Both the position numbers and the translations under genes were made by a program. From Pyrus communis (taxonomy: Eukaryota > Streptophyta > Magnoliopsida > Rosales > Rosaceae), in assembly GCF_963583255.1 (NCBI RefSeq), contig NC_084815.1:17307807-17371806 (forward strand): a stretch of DNA of 64,000 nucleotides, given 5' to 3'. This document shows positions 1 through 12,107 of the stretch, piece by piece. Position 1 is the stretch's first letter. Each line of letters begins with the position of its first letter. The notes beneath the pieces are model-generated. The model saw only the letters and a program-made list of their open reading frames with translations. It was not told the origin of the DNA and made no database searches.

Positions 1-1429
1 TTTCTAACGCTAAATGAATATATTTAGAAATAAAAATGATTTTATTATTGAAATAATTAATGACGTTTATTAGTACCTAAGGATCTTGATGAAAAATTGA
101 AAATGAATAGGATTTTAATCAATGGAGTAGCAAAAAGAGAGATGAAAACCTAATTTATCCTAATTTATATGTTTGATGTGGCCTGTTTTACTAAAGGGAA
201 GGGAGAGAGACGGTGCGGCAATAGAGAGAGTGGAGAGAAATTGTAGAATGCTTAGGGATTGTGTGATTTTTCCTATGTCAGCGCCTTTATTTATAGTAAA
301 TTAAAAAAAAATGTAAATTATCCTCTAAGTAATATAAAGTCTAATAGGAAAAAATTACTAGAATAATGAATTATTTAGAGCCTAAATCTAATTAAAATTT
401 ACACAGTCGCATATTAAATAATATTCAAAACAATATGCATGGGACCTTTCTTGATTTTGTTTTTGCTCAAACGCGCATGATACTAATTAAGATAGTAACA
501 GTGGAGGAAGAGGACCAACTGGGTAAGGCCAGATGACCCTACGAACCTCATTGTTGACGGCAAAGGAATTTTATTTGATGACCTTTGTATATTTTAATTC
601 AATAAAACGACCCAGAAAATGTGCCCATTAGTCATTTCCCACAATCTGAAATGCTGCCAAAAACCAATTTACAAAACCAGACATAAAGAGAACCAATTTT
701 TATTTTTTATAGTTTCTTCTTTAAACAAAGAAATAATATAAACGCTGAATGTAACAGCGTAAGAACTAATTAAGTAGGACATTAAAGTGTTTGATTGCAT
801 GAAAGATAAGTCAAAGTAGGTGAATAATTCATCATTCTTATAGAAAGTCTAACTAATTAAGCACATCCTAAACCTCAGGTTAGTATGACAACTCTGCTTT
901 CAATAAGAGAAACGCTATCAGCTTTTGCATTTGAATATTTTCACTTCTTCAAATGAGATGTGTCATATTTTACATAAAAAATAAGAACTTTAATGCCTTT
1001 GAAATTATATATTTTTTTATATTTATTTATTAATTCCTAGCCAAAATTTTGTTTTTTGTGTACTAAAACGACAAGTGTCATTTGAATAAGTGAATCCAAA
1101 TACGAAAATTAATGCAAAGATTAGTGGAACTCTCCCTTCCAATCCTTCCAATAAATGGGTAACAATTCACCTTGACAAAACAATGAAGGGACATAAACAT
1201 AAAACATGGATGGTATTATAAAAATTAAAAAAGCAACCCCACTGAATAAAAATTTAGAAAAATGTATATATTAGCCTGCAGAGTGTTTTATTTACTGAGC
1301 AGTTGGCTTTGTTCTATGTTTGTCATCAATCTTTACTTTGACCAGGATTTAGTCAAATACAGCACAATTAAATCACATGGTTCAACGACTAATTATGTTT
1401 CATCTTCGATCATACCGACTTGTTGGTAG
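1..1429. other. AT-rich intergenic DNA, nothing recognised
   Basis: No reading frame of convincing length or composition, no RNA gene and no clear element boundary was seen. The sequence is AT-rich with short homopolymer runs. The short frames that begin after about 1490 belong to the solo LTR that follows. Confidence 0.6.
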
Positions 1430-1434
1430 GTAAG

Positions 1435-2557
1435 TGTTGACTCTAAAAATTACAAAACCTATGTGGCGTGCAGGCCGAGTAACTAATAAGCTAACTACGT
1501 CCTTCGGTCGAATGCGGGGCGTGCCAACTCGTCGGCCGAGCTCGGCCGAGGAGTAAAATTCATTGATGTCGCGTTGAGCGCGTTGTTGACTTCTTTATCT
1601 TGCGACTGCGACCGAGGAAGGAACACTCTCGGTCTCTGGGTTCTAGAGCTTGAAGACAAGGCTACTAATTCTGCAAAGTTCACAAATCGTCGGAGCCCGA
1701 TTCGGTCACTGTGATTATATTCGTAAGAGTATAAGCACGTCGAATCGAGACCAAACTATATGGACACAGGTACTCAAATATGATGTATGTCTTGATGGTG
1801 AATGTAGTTCGGCCGTCGGAATGCCGAACTCTGAAACTCGCTTGTGAGTATCCAATCATAAAATCACTCGGCGTCCAGTACGCCGAATAACGCAATTCGT
1901 AACACCTGACTACGCCGATAGGGCTAGCAAGGTGACCTCTACCAACAGGGGTTCGAAAACCCTTCTCGGCTGAGACTTAGATAGGTAACCGGTCGGCCTC
2001 GACGCAGTGCTGTTTATCCAAACTGAAGGTGCTTCTCAGTCGGCTGATTCTGCGGCAACAGTGCTGTTTATCCAAACTGAAGGTGTTCGCCGGGTGCCTC
2101 CACAGTGCTGTTTATCCAAACTGAAGGTGTGTCGGCAGAAAAAGAAAAGGAAAAAATCTCAAGGTATTTGAGAGGTTTTGCGCAGGGCAATTGTATGCTG
2201 AATTGAAGGTCCTTTTTTGTTGCATGATTTCTTGTATTTATAGCACCCGTTCCTTGAAACCGAATTGCACCCTTATCTGGATTGGGAGTCCTTGTCCCGT
2301 TCCAACTTTACTTTGAACAAACCCACTCCCATTAGGATTTTGAACTTTCCCCTCTTCCGAGGCTTTATTCTTTGCTGACCGGGAATCCTGGTTGCACCAG
2401 GACTTCCTCGATCTTTGAATTATTCCTACTTAGGATCGGACTCGACCAACCCTGCTAACTGGCCCAGAATCTATCAAGCAGCTCATAGTAGTTAACATAG
2501 CTTTGGGCCGAGCCCAACCGTATGCTCAGCCCAACAATATTATTTTGGGCCCAAACA
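1435..2557 (-). mobile_element. Solo LTR of an LTR retrotransposon
   Basis: A 1,123-bp segment starts TGTTGACTC and ends CCCAAACA, so it has the TG...CA ends of an LTR. It is flanked by a perfect 5-bp duplication GTAAG (1430-1434 and 2558-2562). No internal region or second LTR is adjacent, so it is a solo LTR left by recombination between two LTRs. Orientation is inferred as minus because a TATA box reads CTATAAATA on that strand (complement of about 2235-2243). It is markedly more GC-rich than its surroundings. The family is not identified. Confidence 0.85.
2005..2129. repeat. Three spaced copies of a 27-bp repeat inside the solo LTR
   Basis: The same 27-bp unit, beginning CAGTGCTG and ending AAGGTG, occurs without change at 2005-2031, 2059-2085 and 2103-2129. 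The copies are separated by 27 and 17 bp of unrelated sequence. They lie downstream of the minus-strand TATA box, so they would be in the transcribed R/U5 part of the LTR. Confidence 0.9.
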
Positions 2558-2562
2558 GTAAG

Positions 2563-4073
2563 CTAACATTTAACATTAAATTCTTCGACCTTAATATAAT
2601 ATGCAACAAAAATTAACCTTATTTCCTCCAAGAGCAAAGCCACAAATGGACATGTTTAGGTGACAAAAACTATAATTAGCGCCTTAATTACTTTACACTC
2701 AAGTTCTTTGTTTTCATAACTCACTTTTTACACTAGCAATTTGTAGCTCAAGAGGTTAAAATTTTTTATCTTTGTTTCTGAGGCTTTGTTTTGATTTTTC
2801 CTTCTCACAACATCGGTTGTATAAAGAAAACTCGTTTAACACAAAAAGCTTTTCACATTCTCTTTTTCTCGTTATGTACACCTTTATTTATTTCTGTCTC
2901 TTGATTTTTCTTTCATTTATTCAATTCAACGATCATAAATAAACATGAATGTGTAGTGAGACAAAAATATGTGTGAAAAACTGAAAACCACTTCTCAATA
3001 TTCTTCATGTGCATGCTTATGAGATCCTAAGTTAACATCATGAAACTAATGCTAGATCTCCATAAGATCTCAACTTTGTATTTGATCCAAAATGTCATAA
3101 TCCAAGACATTTCTTCTGTTGGTCATGGCACTAAAAGTAGAAGAAAAAAAGAATGGTGTGATACAATTTATTTGTAACATGGTAGGCCATTATAGTTAAT
3201 TAGTGCTTGAGTTCTACACACTTCTACACGATTAATTTTGATATGAACCTTTAAATTATTTTCCCCTTTGGGACTATGCTAAAAGGATGGCTTGATTTTT
3301 AAATTGTATAATTGAAGGAAATGCTTCTATCTGGATTGGAAAATGCTAGGAAGCTTATCTAAATTAATCTAATCATATTGTGCAATGTAGGTGTCCATGG
3401 GTCCTAATTTAAGCACTTAATTGATTGCTTATAGGCTTGTGATTAACCAATCAGATCTAAGTAACATGGAATTTGACTTTATTAGTGATAAATAATCATG
3501 GTTAACCAATCTCATAGAACTAAGTATGACTTGTTTAGTGATAAATAATCGAAGCGGTTAAATTAGGAGGAATCTTGTGTGGTTAGTTAAACAAGTACAT
3601 GTCTTAGTTTAAACATAAACGAAATTATGGTGTGTCTACTTTATACACGCGTGCGTGTCTGTGCTTTTTAATGTGGGAAGGACATTTCATATGTTGTATA
3701 TCATTTTTATTTTGGAACCAAATTAATAAGAAGTGATTAATTTTAGTTTGATAAAATAATAATAGTAAGATAAGTGACTTTAGAGTCTCTTTGGTGCATG
3801 AAAAAAATAAATAGAGATTGATGGAAAATGGATTGGATTCGGTATGAATAAATATACGTTTGTCTTAGGCACGAACGAAAATGACATTGCATTCTAATTA
3901 ATTAAAGTTATAGAGTTATTTTAATCTTTCAAAGTTTATACTGTAACACATTTTGAGAGATTTAATATAGCAAACTGAACTACAAATCTCTTGCTACATT
4001 TTGAGAAATTTAATTTTGAAAACCAATTAAGTAATGGAATAATCTAAAATAGCATCTAATAATGTATTAGACA
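2563..4073. other. AT-rich intergenic DNA, nothing recognised
   Basis: AT-rich sequence with no supported gene, RNA or element. Confidence 0.6.
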
Positions 4074-4618
4074 TTCAAGTTAGGGTAAATTACAAAAAAC
4101 TACCTCAACTATGGGTCGAACGACAATCTCATACCTCATGTTTGAAAAATAACAATGTCATACCTCATCTTACGAATTCGTTTCAATGTCATACCTCCGT
4201 CAGTTTTTCTGTTAAGTTTCACTGTTAAATTATGAGCTAGCACACGTAGGACCCACATCCGTAACCAACTAAATAAAAAAATTAATTAAATACTAATAAA
4301 TATATTTCAACAAAAATAAAAAACTGATAAATATAGAAAATCATTTAAAAAAAATATTAAGAAATCGTGGGAGCCACCCCCCATCCCCCACCTTTTCCCG
4401 TCCCCTACCTTGTCCCTCTTTTTGTTCCAGAACCCCCTCCCTTTTTTTCCTTTGTTATTCTCCCCCGCAGCCCCCAACAACACTCACTCATTCACTCTCT
4501 TCCTCACTCCCTTTTTATCTTCTTAATGCAACAAACCAACATAACATCATCATCACAAAAATCCCAAAATCCAAAGCCAAACCAAAAAGTTGCAGGTTGG
4601 ACTCGAGAGGGAATTACC

Positions 4619-4936
4619 ATGGTATTCACCTTCAACCCCTTATCTCTCAGCATACCTGACCCTTTCTTCGAGTCATGGCTCCGCAACAATGGCTACCCAG
4701 AAATCATCGACCATCACACCTCTACCGTTATCACCACCTCTTCTGCTACCACCGCTGACGCAGCCTCGAACACAAACGGCTTCTTCATCTCACTATTCTC
4801 TTGCATTTTCACCCTTCTTTCTCTCTTCACCATTAACCCCTTCTCCAAGCTCACCAACGACGACTTTGCCACCCAGACACCGCCATGGACCACCGCCTTT
4901 ATTGGGTCCTCTGAATCCTACTTTTTCCCTTTATCT
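4619..4936 (+). pseudogene. Captured first-exon fragment of a PRA1-family (PRA1.H-like) gene
   Basis: From an ATG at 4619 the frame reads MVFTFNPLSLSIPDP, then FESWLRNNGY, a Ser/Thr/Ala-rich stretch, LSLFTINPFSKLTNDDF and a W...FIGSSESY segment. This resembles the cytosolic N-terminus of plant PRA1 family protein H (prenylated RAB acceptor, a membrane trafficking protein). The membrane-spanning PRA1 core is missing: after about codon 106 the frame runs into unrelated sequence and stops at 5012-5014. The frame is open upstream to 4367 inside the element. It is an exon fragment carried by the MULE, not a working PRA1 gene. The assignment is by recalled family resemblance. Confidence 0.65.
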
Positions 4937-5105
4937 GTTCATGCTCTTCTTTGCTTTCTCTTTGTATGCTCTCTCTCTGTGTATGTATATTTATGTATTT
5001 TGATTCTTGGGTGAGTTTAGAGGATTGGGTTTGGGGGGAATTAGGGTTAGGGTTTAGGTCGAAGATCTTTGAAAAGGTAAGGGATAGGGGTGGGTCCCAC
5101 AATTT

Positions 5106-5330
<225 letters not shown>

Positions 5331-5759
5331 AGAGAGAGAGAGAGAGACAGAGAGAGAGGAGAGAAGTTGGTGGAGGAAGGTTGGGGGGATGGGGAAGGGT
5401 TTGGTGGTTGTTGAAGAGAAGAAGAAAAAGGGTTGGTGCGGGTGGAGGAAAAGGAAGGCCCGCACCCCCTAGGCCATTTTTTTTTTTATTTTTTTTATTC
5501 TTAATTTTTTTTAAAATTTTAATATTTAATTATTAAAAATGTATATAATTATTTTTTAATCCAATTGGATTAGTGAATGGGCCCCGTCTCTAGCCACATC
5601 AGCATTTAACAGAGAAATTAACAGAAAAACTGACGGAGGTTTAACATTATCACAAATTCGTAAAATAATGTATGACATTGTCATTTTAAAAATATGTGGT
5701 ATGATAATATCGTTCAACCTATAATTGAGGTAGTTTTGTATAATTTACCCTTCAAGTTA

Positions 5760-8366
5760 AATCTCACTAGATAACTTAGCCTATTCAAATTGCCCTCGCT
5801 TACCTGCCTTGACTTCCTTGCCTTAAGCATTTAAAAAGTTAAATTTTCCCTCAATTAGTTTTTCCTTCGGCAACGAACATTTCTATCTAAAAAGTTTTTC
5901 AAACCTGCATCAAAAGACATATGTTAGTTATAAGAAATCCCCTATTAGATAAGGCAGAGCGAGGGGAAGAGCATGAATCTCTAAATAATATTGATTATTG
6001 CTTGATAGAGACACATTCATGGGGTGGTGAGGTCCCCAAATCTGTGTTGTAAGTGTCAAATGGTAAATTCCAAGAAAAGGAAAAACCAAAAAGAAGAAAC
6101 ACTTCATAAAAATGTTCAGTAAATTTCAAGCTTTTTGAATTAGAGATAAATTGCAGCAGGATTACTTGATTAGGCAACTCTTATATTAGACTCAACATAG
6201 GGTCAAGTGAAAATACACACTCGTTTACCTCGTTATAGCTTCTAAGTTATATTTTGTTTAACAATTTGATGGAAGGGAAAATTAGAATCTCCTACATTTT
6301 TTTTCTATATCATTTAGATTAAACATCTATATCTTTTTAAAATTTGGTTAAAGTGCTTTGACCAATAGTCACCTCTATTTTTTTAAATTAAAATAAAATT
6401 TGAATTTATCCTTTTATCTGCAGGATGCACTTTTCCTTATTTAGTAGAGATTTTAGTAGTTAAACTATATTTTCTCTTCTTCCAAATATGTTTTTTTTTA
6501 TGCAAACATTTAATATTATTTCTTTTCCCAAATAGTTTTTTCTTTTTCAAATAGTTGGTGATCAACATAAAAGCTCCGTGTAATTTTTTTCAATTTTTTT
6601 GTGAAATTTTTTTAGCTGTTTTTTTAAGTATAGTTGTTGACAAATTATTATTAGGTACAATATGTTATGTATATATTATCTATGGGTAAGTTTAAATTTA
6701 CAAAAATCATTAATTGGTCCGTTTATTTGCAATTTTGGTACGTTTGATTTGATACATATTGCTAATAGCGGTACATTATTTTTATTTTGGTACGTTTTAT
6801 TTTGTACACATTGTGTATTGGTACATTTATACTATTCTCAATCCTATTTTCTCTTAACATACTAAAAGAAAAACTCATTTCGGTACGTTTGATTTTGGGG
6901 GATTTAAAAATATTTTAAACTATTTTGGTATCTTCAATCATAGATAATTATTGTTAAATTGTAGCATTATTGTGAAAATAAATTGAATCTAACCAACTTT
7001 TTTTTTTTTTTTTTTTTTTACAATTATCTCTAACGGAGGAGAGTGTAATCAAAATGTTAGATTATAGGAAATTTGTTACAATACAATGTGTATATAGCAC
7101 CAAAATTATGACAAAAAATGTTTAATCAAATCACTAAAAGATATAAATATTTGATCTAAAAAATTCAAAATGAAGGCATCTATATCAAAAAATCCTTTGG
7201 AATGACCCATGCCACGAAAGAGAGGGCAGCAAGTACAGAGTCGATAGGTAGATATTGGTATGACTCCATACAATGAATACACATTCAATGAAGTAGTTTC
7301 GACGTGCCCCATACAGGATCGATCTTCTAGCCTAGCACCAAGGTGATTTTATTTTTAATTTTATTTTTTGTAATTTTGTGATAAGTGTCCAACAAATGAC
7401 ATGATTTAGCGCTTTATCCAAGTTTATCATGTTGGACTAAAAGGTCCACATCGTTTCTAGCCTAAAATAAGGTCCAAAGTTAGAAGGTTAAACTCAAAAC
7501 CTGTGGTTGTGGGGACCAAAAATCTTATTCACCTTTCCCTGTCACTCTTTGTTCGAAGAAAAGATAGCTTACGTGGAGGCAATTCCAGGGTTTGCTCTCC
7601 ACCCACAAACTCAAAATCTTGCAATTTGCCCCATGATTGGCTTCACATGGATTCCAATCCCAAAACAAGTTTACACTCAGGTAGGGAAATGTTTAACGGG
7701 AACTCTCAAAAATCGGATTTTGTGTAGACTCTCTGTTTAACGTTAGTTTTTGTTTCAATATTATGAAATATTGTGCTACAAACATGAGGCGACATAGAAT
7801 CTATCAAGAGTCCTATTTTTCAGAAAAACCCCTTAACATTTCTATACAAGGTATCCCTAATCCAAACCCACTTCAATTCTCTCTCTCCTTTCTTGTTATT
7901 TTTTTATTTAACTTTTTTTTTTTTCAGAACCAAAGTCATTAATTTTTTTTTTTTTTTGGGCAGCTGTGAGTGCAGCCAAGGAACACCAACCAAATTGGTC
8001 TCCACTTGGGGTGTGCATATACGATACCACAAACCCCACCAACTTGCTACTTTCCCTTTCTTGTGGACAAAATTTTAGAAAAGTAAAATATAGAAAAATG
8101 TATTTTTCTCTCGTTTGAAGCACATTTAATTTAATATCGAGTTATTTTCTTTCTTTTCTTTTAAAGAATTCTTGTCTGTAGTCTTTAGTAGTAAGAGCAT
8201 TCCAGTTTGAAGGGTTGTGGTGGGGCAAATACACAGCATGTTCCTTTCAAAACCCTAACAGTGGATCAGCATGCAGCAACTTCTCTGAGGACGTCGTCAG
8301 GATTGGATGGAAGAGCTCTCAGATTTTATCCAAGCCATGATAAAGTTGGCATGGAATACTAATCAT
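5760..8366. other. AT-rich intergenic DNA with a long T run
   Basis: No supported gene. A T homopolymer lies at about 6992-7019. A frame at 7507-7740 has some protein-like wording (AIPGFALHPQTQNL) but no recognisable family and no clear gene structure. Confidence 0.5.
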
Positions 8367-9110
8367 GTTGGATGATTTAGTTATACGCAGAATGATAATT
8401 GTGGAGAAAAAAATAATTTAGAAAAGTTTAGAGTTGACACGTCGGTTTTTATCCACTATTGATGAGAATGCCTTATCCGGTAATGGACCTACTTATCTGT
8501 GGACCAACTACAGAGCTAACCCTTGCTCTATTGGTTTGCCCACATTCGTTCCAGGCGCATTTCAACCAATGAAGAAAACCTGAGTGGCTTACTACAATTT
8601 CTCCAAACTGCTTTGCCCGTGCCAAGGATATAAAGCAAGGGAATTAAAGGTAGAATTAATAACTAATTCCTATGTTTAAGGTTCCCAGTTGAAGACATAT
8701 TCCATTATTCAAGAAAACGCCATCAAATCCAATCAAGGATTCTCCAAAAATAATTCTTAGATATTATTATTTATTTAATAATATATCTAAGGATTATTCT
8801 CAAACATCTTTAAGATATCTTAATATCTTTTAAAGATACTTTCCTACTACATTCAACGGATGACACAATCTGGCTAATCGGACGCTGACACATGGCATGT
8901 GATCCCCTACATATGTGGCCGGCCTTAGCATCTATAAATACCCCATCACTAGTTCATTCTATGGTAAGTTGATTCTACTCAATTCAACTCTAAACCACTA
9001 ATTCTTTCTACAGAGTTCCCCTTCTACGTGTGTGTCTTTGGTCATTAACCTAAAGTGTCTTTTTGTTTTGTAGGTACAATTTCGTCAAATTTGAACACAA
9101 CAAAATTTTG
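8367..9110 (+). repeat. 5' LTR of old Ty3/gypsy element C (boundaries approximate)
   Basis: This segment aligns by eye with 21663-22371, with many substitutions and indels. Shared landmarks are the GTTGACACG / GCTGACACG block, TGATGAGAATGCC, TTCTTAGATATTATTATT, TGGCCGGCC-like sequence and a TATA box (CTATAAATAC at about 8931). It is followed by a primer-site-like leader (GGTGCTTTCATTGAGAG) and gag remnants. The divergence between the two LTRs shows an old insertion. I could not fix the exact ends or a target duplication. Confidence 0.65.
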
Positions 9111-9425
9111 CTACCATAAATTGGTGCTTTCATTGAGAGCTTGATTCAAACCTCAAATAAGCTGTTTCTACCTTTTTAAATTTTTATTGTGCACTAAATC
9201 TTCAGAATTTTAATTTGATTCATATGCCCTAGAAGATGGAAACATGGTTGGAATTTCTGAAACCACAACGAATGACACTACCTGCATGCTTGGGTTTGAT
9301 CCATCGACGGAAACCACAGCATGGCCCCAACCCTGGCCTTGCGCTGCTTGTTCTCACAACTGAGCACGGAGCAAAGCAACCTTGGCCATAAGTAACGGCA
9401 ACAACTTAGAACCAAACCCAGGGAG
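9111..9425 (+). mobile_element. Leader and start of gag of element C, before the element A insertion
   Basis: Just after the LTR the sequence reads AAATTGGTGCTTTCATTGAGAG (9118-9139), the usual post-LTR leader of many plant Ty3/gypsy elements. It is followed by degraded gag N-terminal sequence rich in Gln/Pro/Ala codons. Coding resemblance resumes at 19750 after element A, whose TSD GGGAG (9421-9425) marks where A inserted. Confidence 0.6.
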
Positions 9426-11927
9426 TGATAGGAGCATATTCATGCGACTTAAATGGCTTGTTCTCGTGCATTTACGTTATGTTTCTCTAGTTATTTTAGT
9501 CCTTTATGCTTCTTTTGTGTGTTTTCAGGTTCTAAGGGCCTAGGGAGCAAGAAAGTGCATTTTGAGGCCATTTGGAGCATTTTTGGGCATGGATTGGATA
9601 GCTTATCCATGGAGCCAAAAGGATGGACGAATTTGAAGGCCTTGTATTCACTTTGGACATAAAACAAAGGGCCTAGCCCATTCTCTCTTATTCTCTCCCT
9701 TATAGCCATGCAAAGAACCATCCATTCCATCAAAACCAATCCATCAATTCACATGCAAAACCACCATTAACACACATGCACCCAAACAAAGCCAACCTAG
9801 CTAACCCTACATGCATTCTTTATTCACTCTTCATCATTGCATTCATTCTCCAAACACTTTCATTAATTAAGACACATTTGCACATCCATTCATTCTTTCC
9901 CCAAAGCCGTGCATTCCCAATCCCTTTCCAACATTTCACATGCATTTCCACCTTGGTCATGCTTTCCCATTTCATTAATCATTCACTTTGCATTCATTCA
10001 ATCAACCCACATGCACTTTAATTATTCAAACATGTAGCCACATAATCATTCACCCTATCCATTCTTTGTCACAAAACAATGTCACATACACTCATCATCA
10101 CACAACCTAGCTAACCCTACATGCATTATTTATTAACTCTTCATCATGCATCAACATTTTAAATCATCAAAAAAATCAACCCATTGCCGTGCATAATTCC
10201 TCAACCATTTCAGCCACATTCTTCCACTTTGCCTTTCATCATTGCACCACAAATCAATCAACACATGCATTCCCTTCACATTCACCCACATGTCCATTTA
10301 ATCATTCAACCACATTCCCATTAACCACAAAACAAATCACACAACACACCAACACACATGCATCCTGAAATTCTTTGCCTTGCAATCACATGCATTTCCC
10401 TTGACATTTTCAGCCATCACACTTCATCATTACACCACCATTCACTCTTTAACCCACACACACTTCACACAAACAACATTCACATGCATTTCCAACACAA
10501 AACACACTCAAAACCGTGGCCACCTTTGCATTTCAGCATTCCCATTTGCATTTTCAGATTTCCAGCTTTCCAACCTAGCCACATTCACATGCATTCACTC
10601 ATAATCATTCACCAAACTTGCAGCCACATTTCCACCCACCTCCTAGCTGTCATGTTCCCTCCATTACTCCTATAAATACCCTTGCATTCACTCCCCAATC
10701 CATCTCTCCATTTCTCACACCACAACTAACACAAACACTTCCCCTTAGAATCCAAAACCGTGAGTCCCCCTTCCACCATTCCTCATCCATTTCCATAATT
10801 CCCCAAACCTCACCTTAGACCTTGTGCTACAACAACGAGGAAGATAAGAGGGCCTAAACGTTCATACAATTCAAGTTTGAGTTGTTGGAATGTTTAGGTG
10901 TTTCTTTGATTTCAAAGTTTAAATTCAATTCTCTTTGTTTTGTACGTATGAGGAATGGAAGAGAAGAATGCCTAAACGTTCATACAATTCAAGTTTGAGT
11001 TGTTGGAATGTTTAGGTGTTTCTTTGATTTCAACGTAATGAGGAACTAAAACCCCCTTTAGCTAGGGGGTGATTCGAAATAAATGTTTATGCTTGCATTA
11101 TGATTTGATTACTTTTAATTACGTTTCATAAGTTGTGAATTCAATTTGTTTAACTATTTGATTGATATCCTATTTATGTATGTTTATTAAGAATGAACGC
11201 TTAATTTTCATGCATGAATATGACGCTAGAATATAAGTGAGTTTCACGTAATAGTTATGAACTTATATTCACAAGTAGTGGAGGTTGCTTATAAACAATC
11301 GCGTTAAACAAATTCTTGGCATAAGTTTCATGCAATCATAGTAACGAATGCCTCGTCAACACTTATAGTTTTCATGTTGCTTAATGATTCTTGCTTGTAT
11401 CTCTATTATGCAATTCATGTAGGGAACTTGTGAGGAATGCTTTGGATTGTCGTATGCAATCATCCAATTCATTAACTTAAGGAAAACTTGACGGTTAATT
11501 TAAGCGGACCTAATTAACCCGGGGCGTTGAAAATTCATGGTTTATTGAAAAGCAATTAGAAATCGTTTTGTATGCAAGTATAACATGTATAGAGATGAAC
11601 CCCTTAGCTAGCTTCCCATCCATTCATTTCCGTCAAATCCATATTTACAATTTGTTTTGTTTCCAAGTATCCATTTTAGTTTAAATTCGTCCAAATCCAA
11701 TTCCCCCCTATTTCGTTGAAGTCTTAGTCTTAATCTTTCTTATTTTTAGTTTTGCTTTCTTCGAGCATTAAATAGTGTTTTATATTGTGTTTTTACGTTT
11801 TTAAGTCAAATCCAAGTGATTAACAATCCCTCCTAATCCCCGGTCCAGAACGATCCCTACTTATACACTTCACTACAATTTGACAAAAAAAGAGGGTTTA
11901 ATTTGTGTGCGTATAAATCTCGCATCA
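9426..11927 (+). repeat. 5' LTR of element A
   Basis: The LTR is 2,502 bp, starts TGATAGGAGCATATTC and ends CTCGCATCA. U3 is a CA/T-rich stretch with many CATGCA motifs. A TATA box (CTATAAATACC) lies at 10671-10677. Downstream are two tandem copies of a hairpin-forming segment and a short perfect hairpin at 11051-11070. Confidence 0.93.
10671..10677 (+). promoter_or_regulatory. TATA box of element A 5' LTR
   Basis: TATAAAT in the context ACTCCTATAAATACCC, about 1.25 kb into the LTR. The 3' LTR has the same box at 18493-18499. It separates the CATGCA-rich U3 from the transcribed R/U5 part. Confidence 0.75.
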
Positions 11928-11932
11928 AATTT

Positions 11933-11949
11933 TGGCGCCGTTGCCGGGG
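11933..11949 (+). other. Primer binding site of element A (tRNA-Asp)
   Basis: TGGCGCCGTTGCCGGGG begins 5 bp after the LTR end. It is the perfect complement of the 3' end of plant tRNA-Asp including CCA. This primer site is characteristic of Athila-type Ty3/gypsy elements. Element B has the identical site. Confidence 0.92.
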
Positions 11950-12107
11950 ATTAGCAACTTTGCTAATCCCTTGGTTCTTTTCTTTTTTTTTTGTTTAGTT
12001 GTTTTCGTTTTAGTTTCTAAACTTAGTGTTGTTTTCTTTGTTTGTTGTTACTTTTGATATTTGATTTAGTTCTCTTTCTTTGATTTTAGGTACTAGAGAA
12101 GTAAGAT

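Noticed and set aside
1945..1965. GGTTCGAAAACCC, resembling a tRNA T-loop / box B
   Set aside because: No acceptor stem, anticodon arm or box A at the right spacing. It lies inside the solo LTR.
2005..2129. CRISPR-like direct repeats
   Set aside because: Only three copies with unequal spacers in a plant LTR. No cas genes and wrong organism type.
7507..7740. 77-codon frame with protein-like wording (AIPGFALHPQTQNLAICPMIGF)
   Set aside because: It matches no family I know. The overlapping frame is equally long, and there is no splice or promoter context, so a captured or chance frame cannot be told apart.
9491..9739. Minus-strand 82-codon frame repeated in all four Athila LTRs (also 17303-17551, 47147-47410, 59427-59690)
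   Set aside because: It is kept only because the LTR starts themselves are nearly identical. It lacks domain features, and its C-terminal end overlaps the conserved LTR start rather than a gene.
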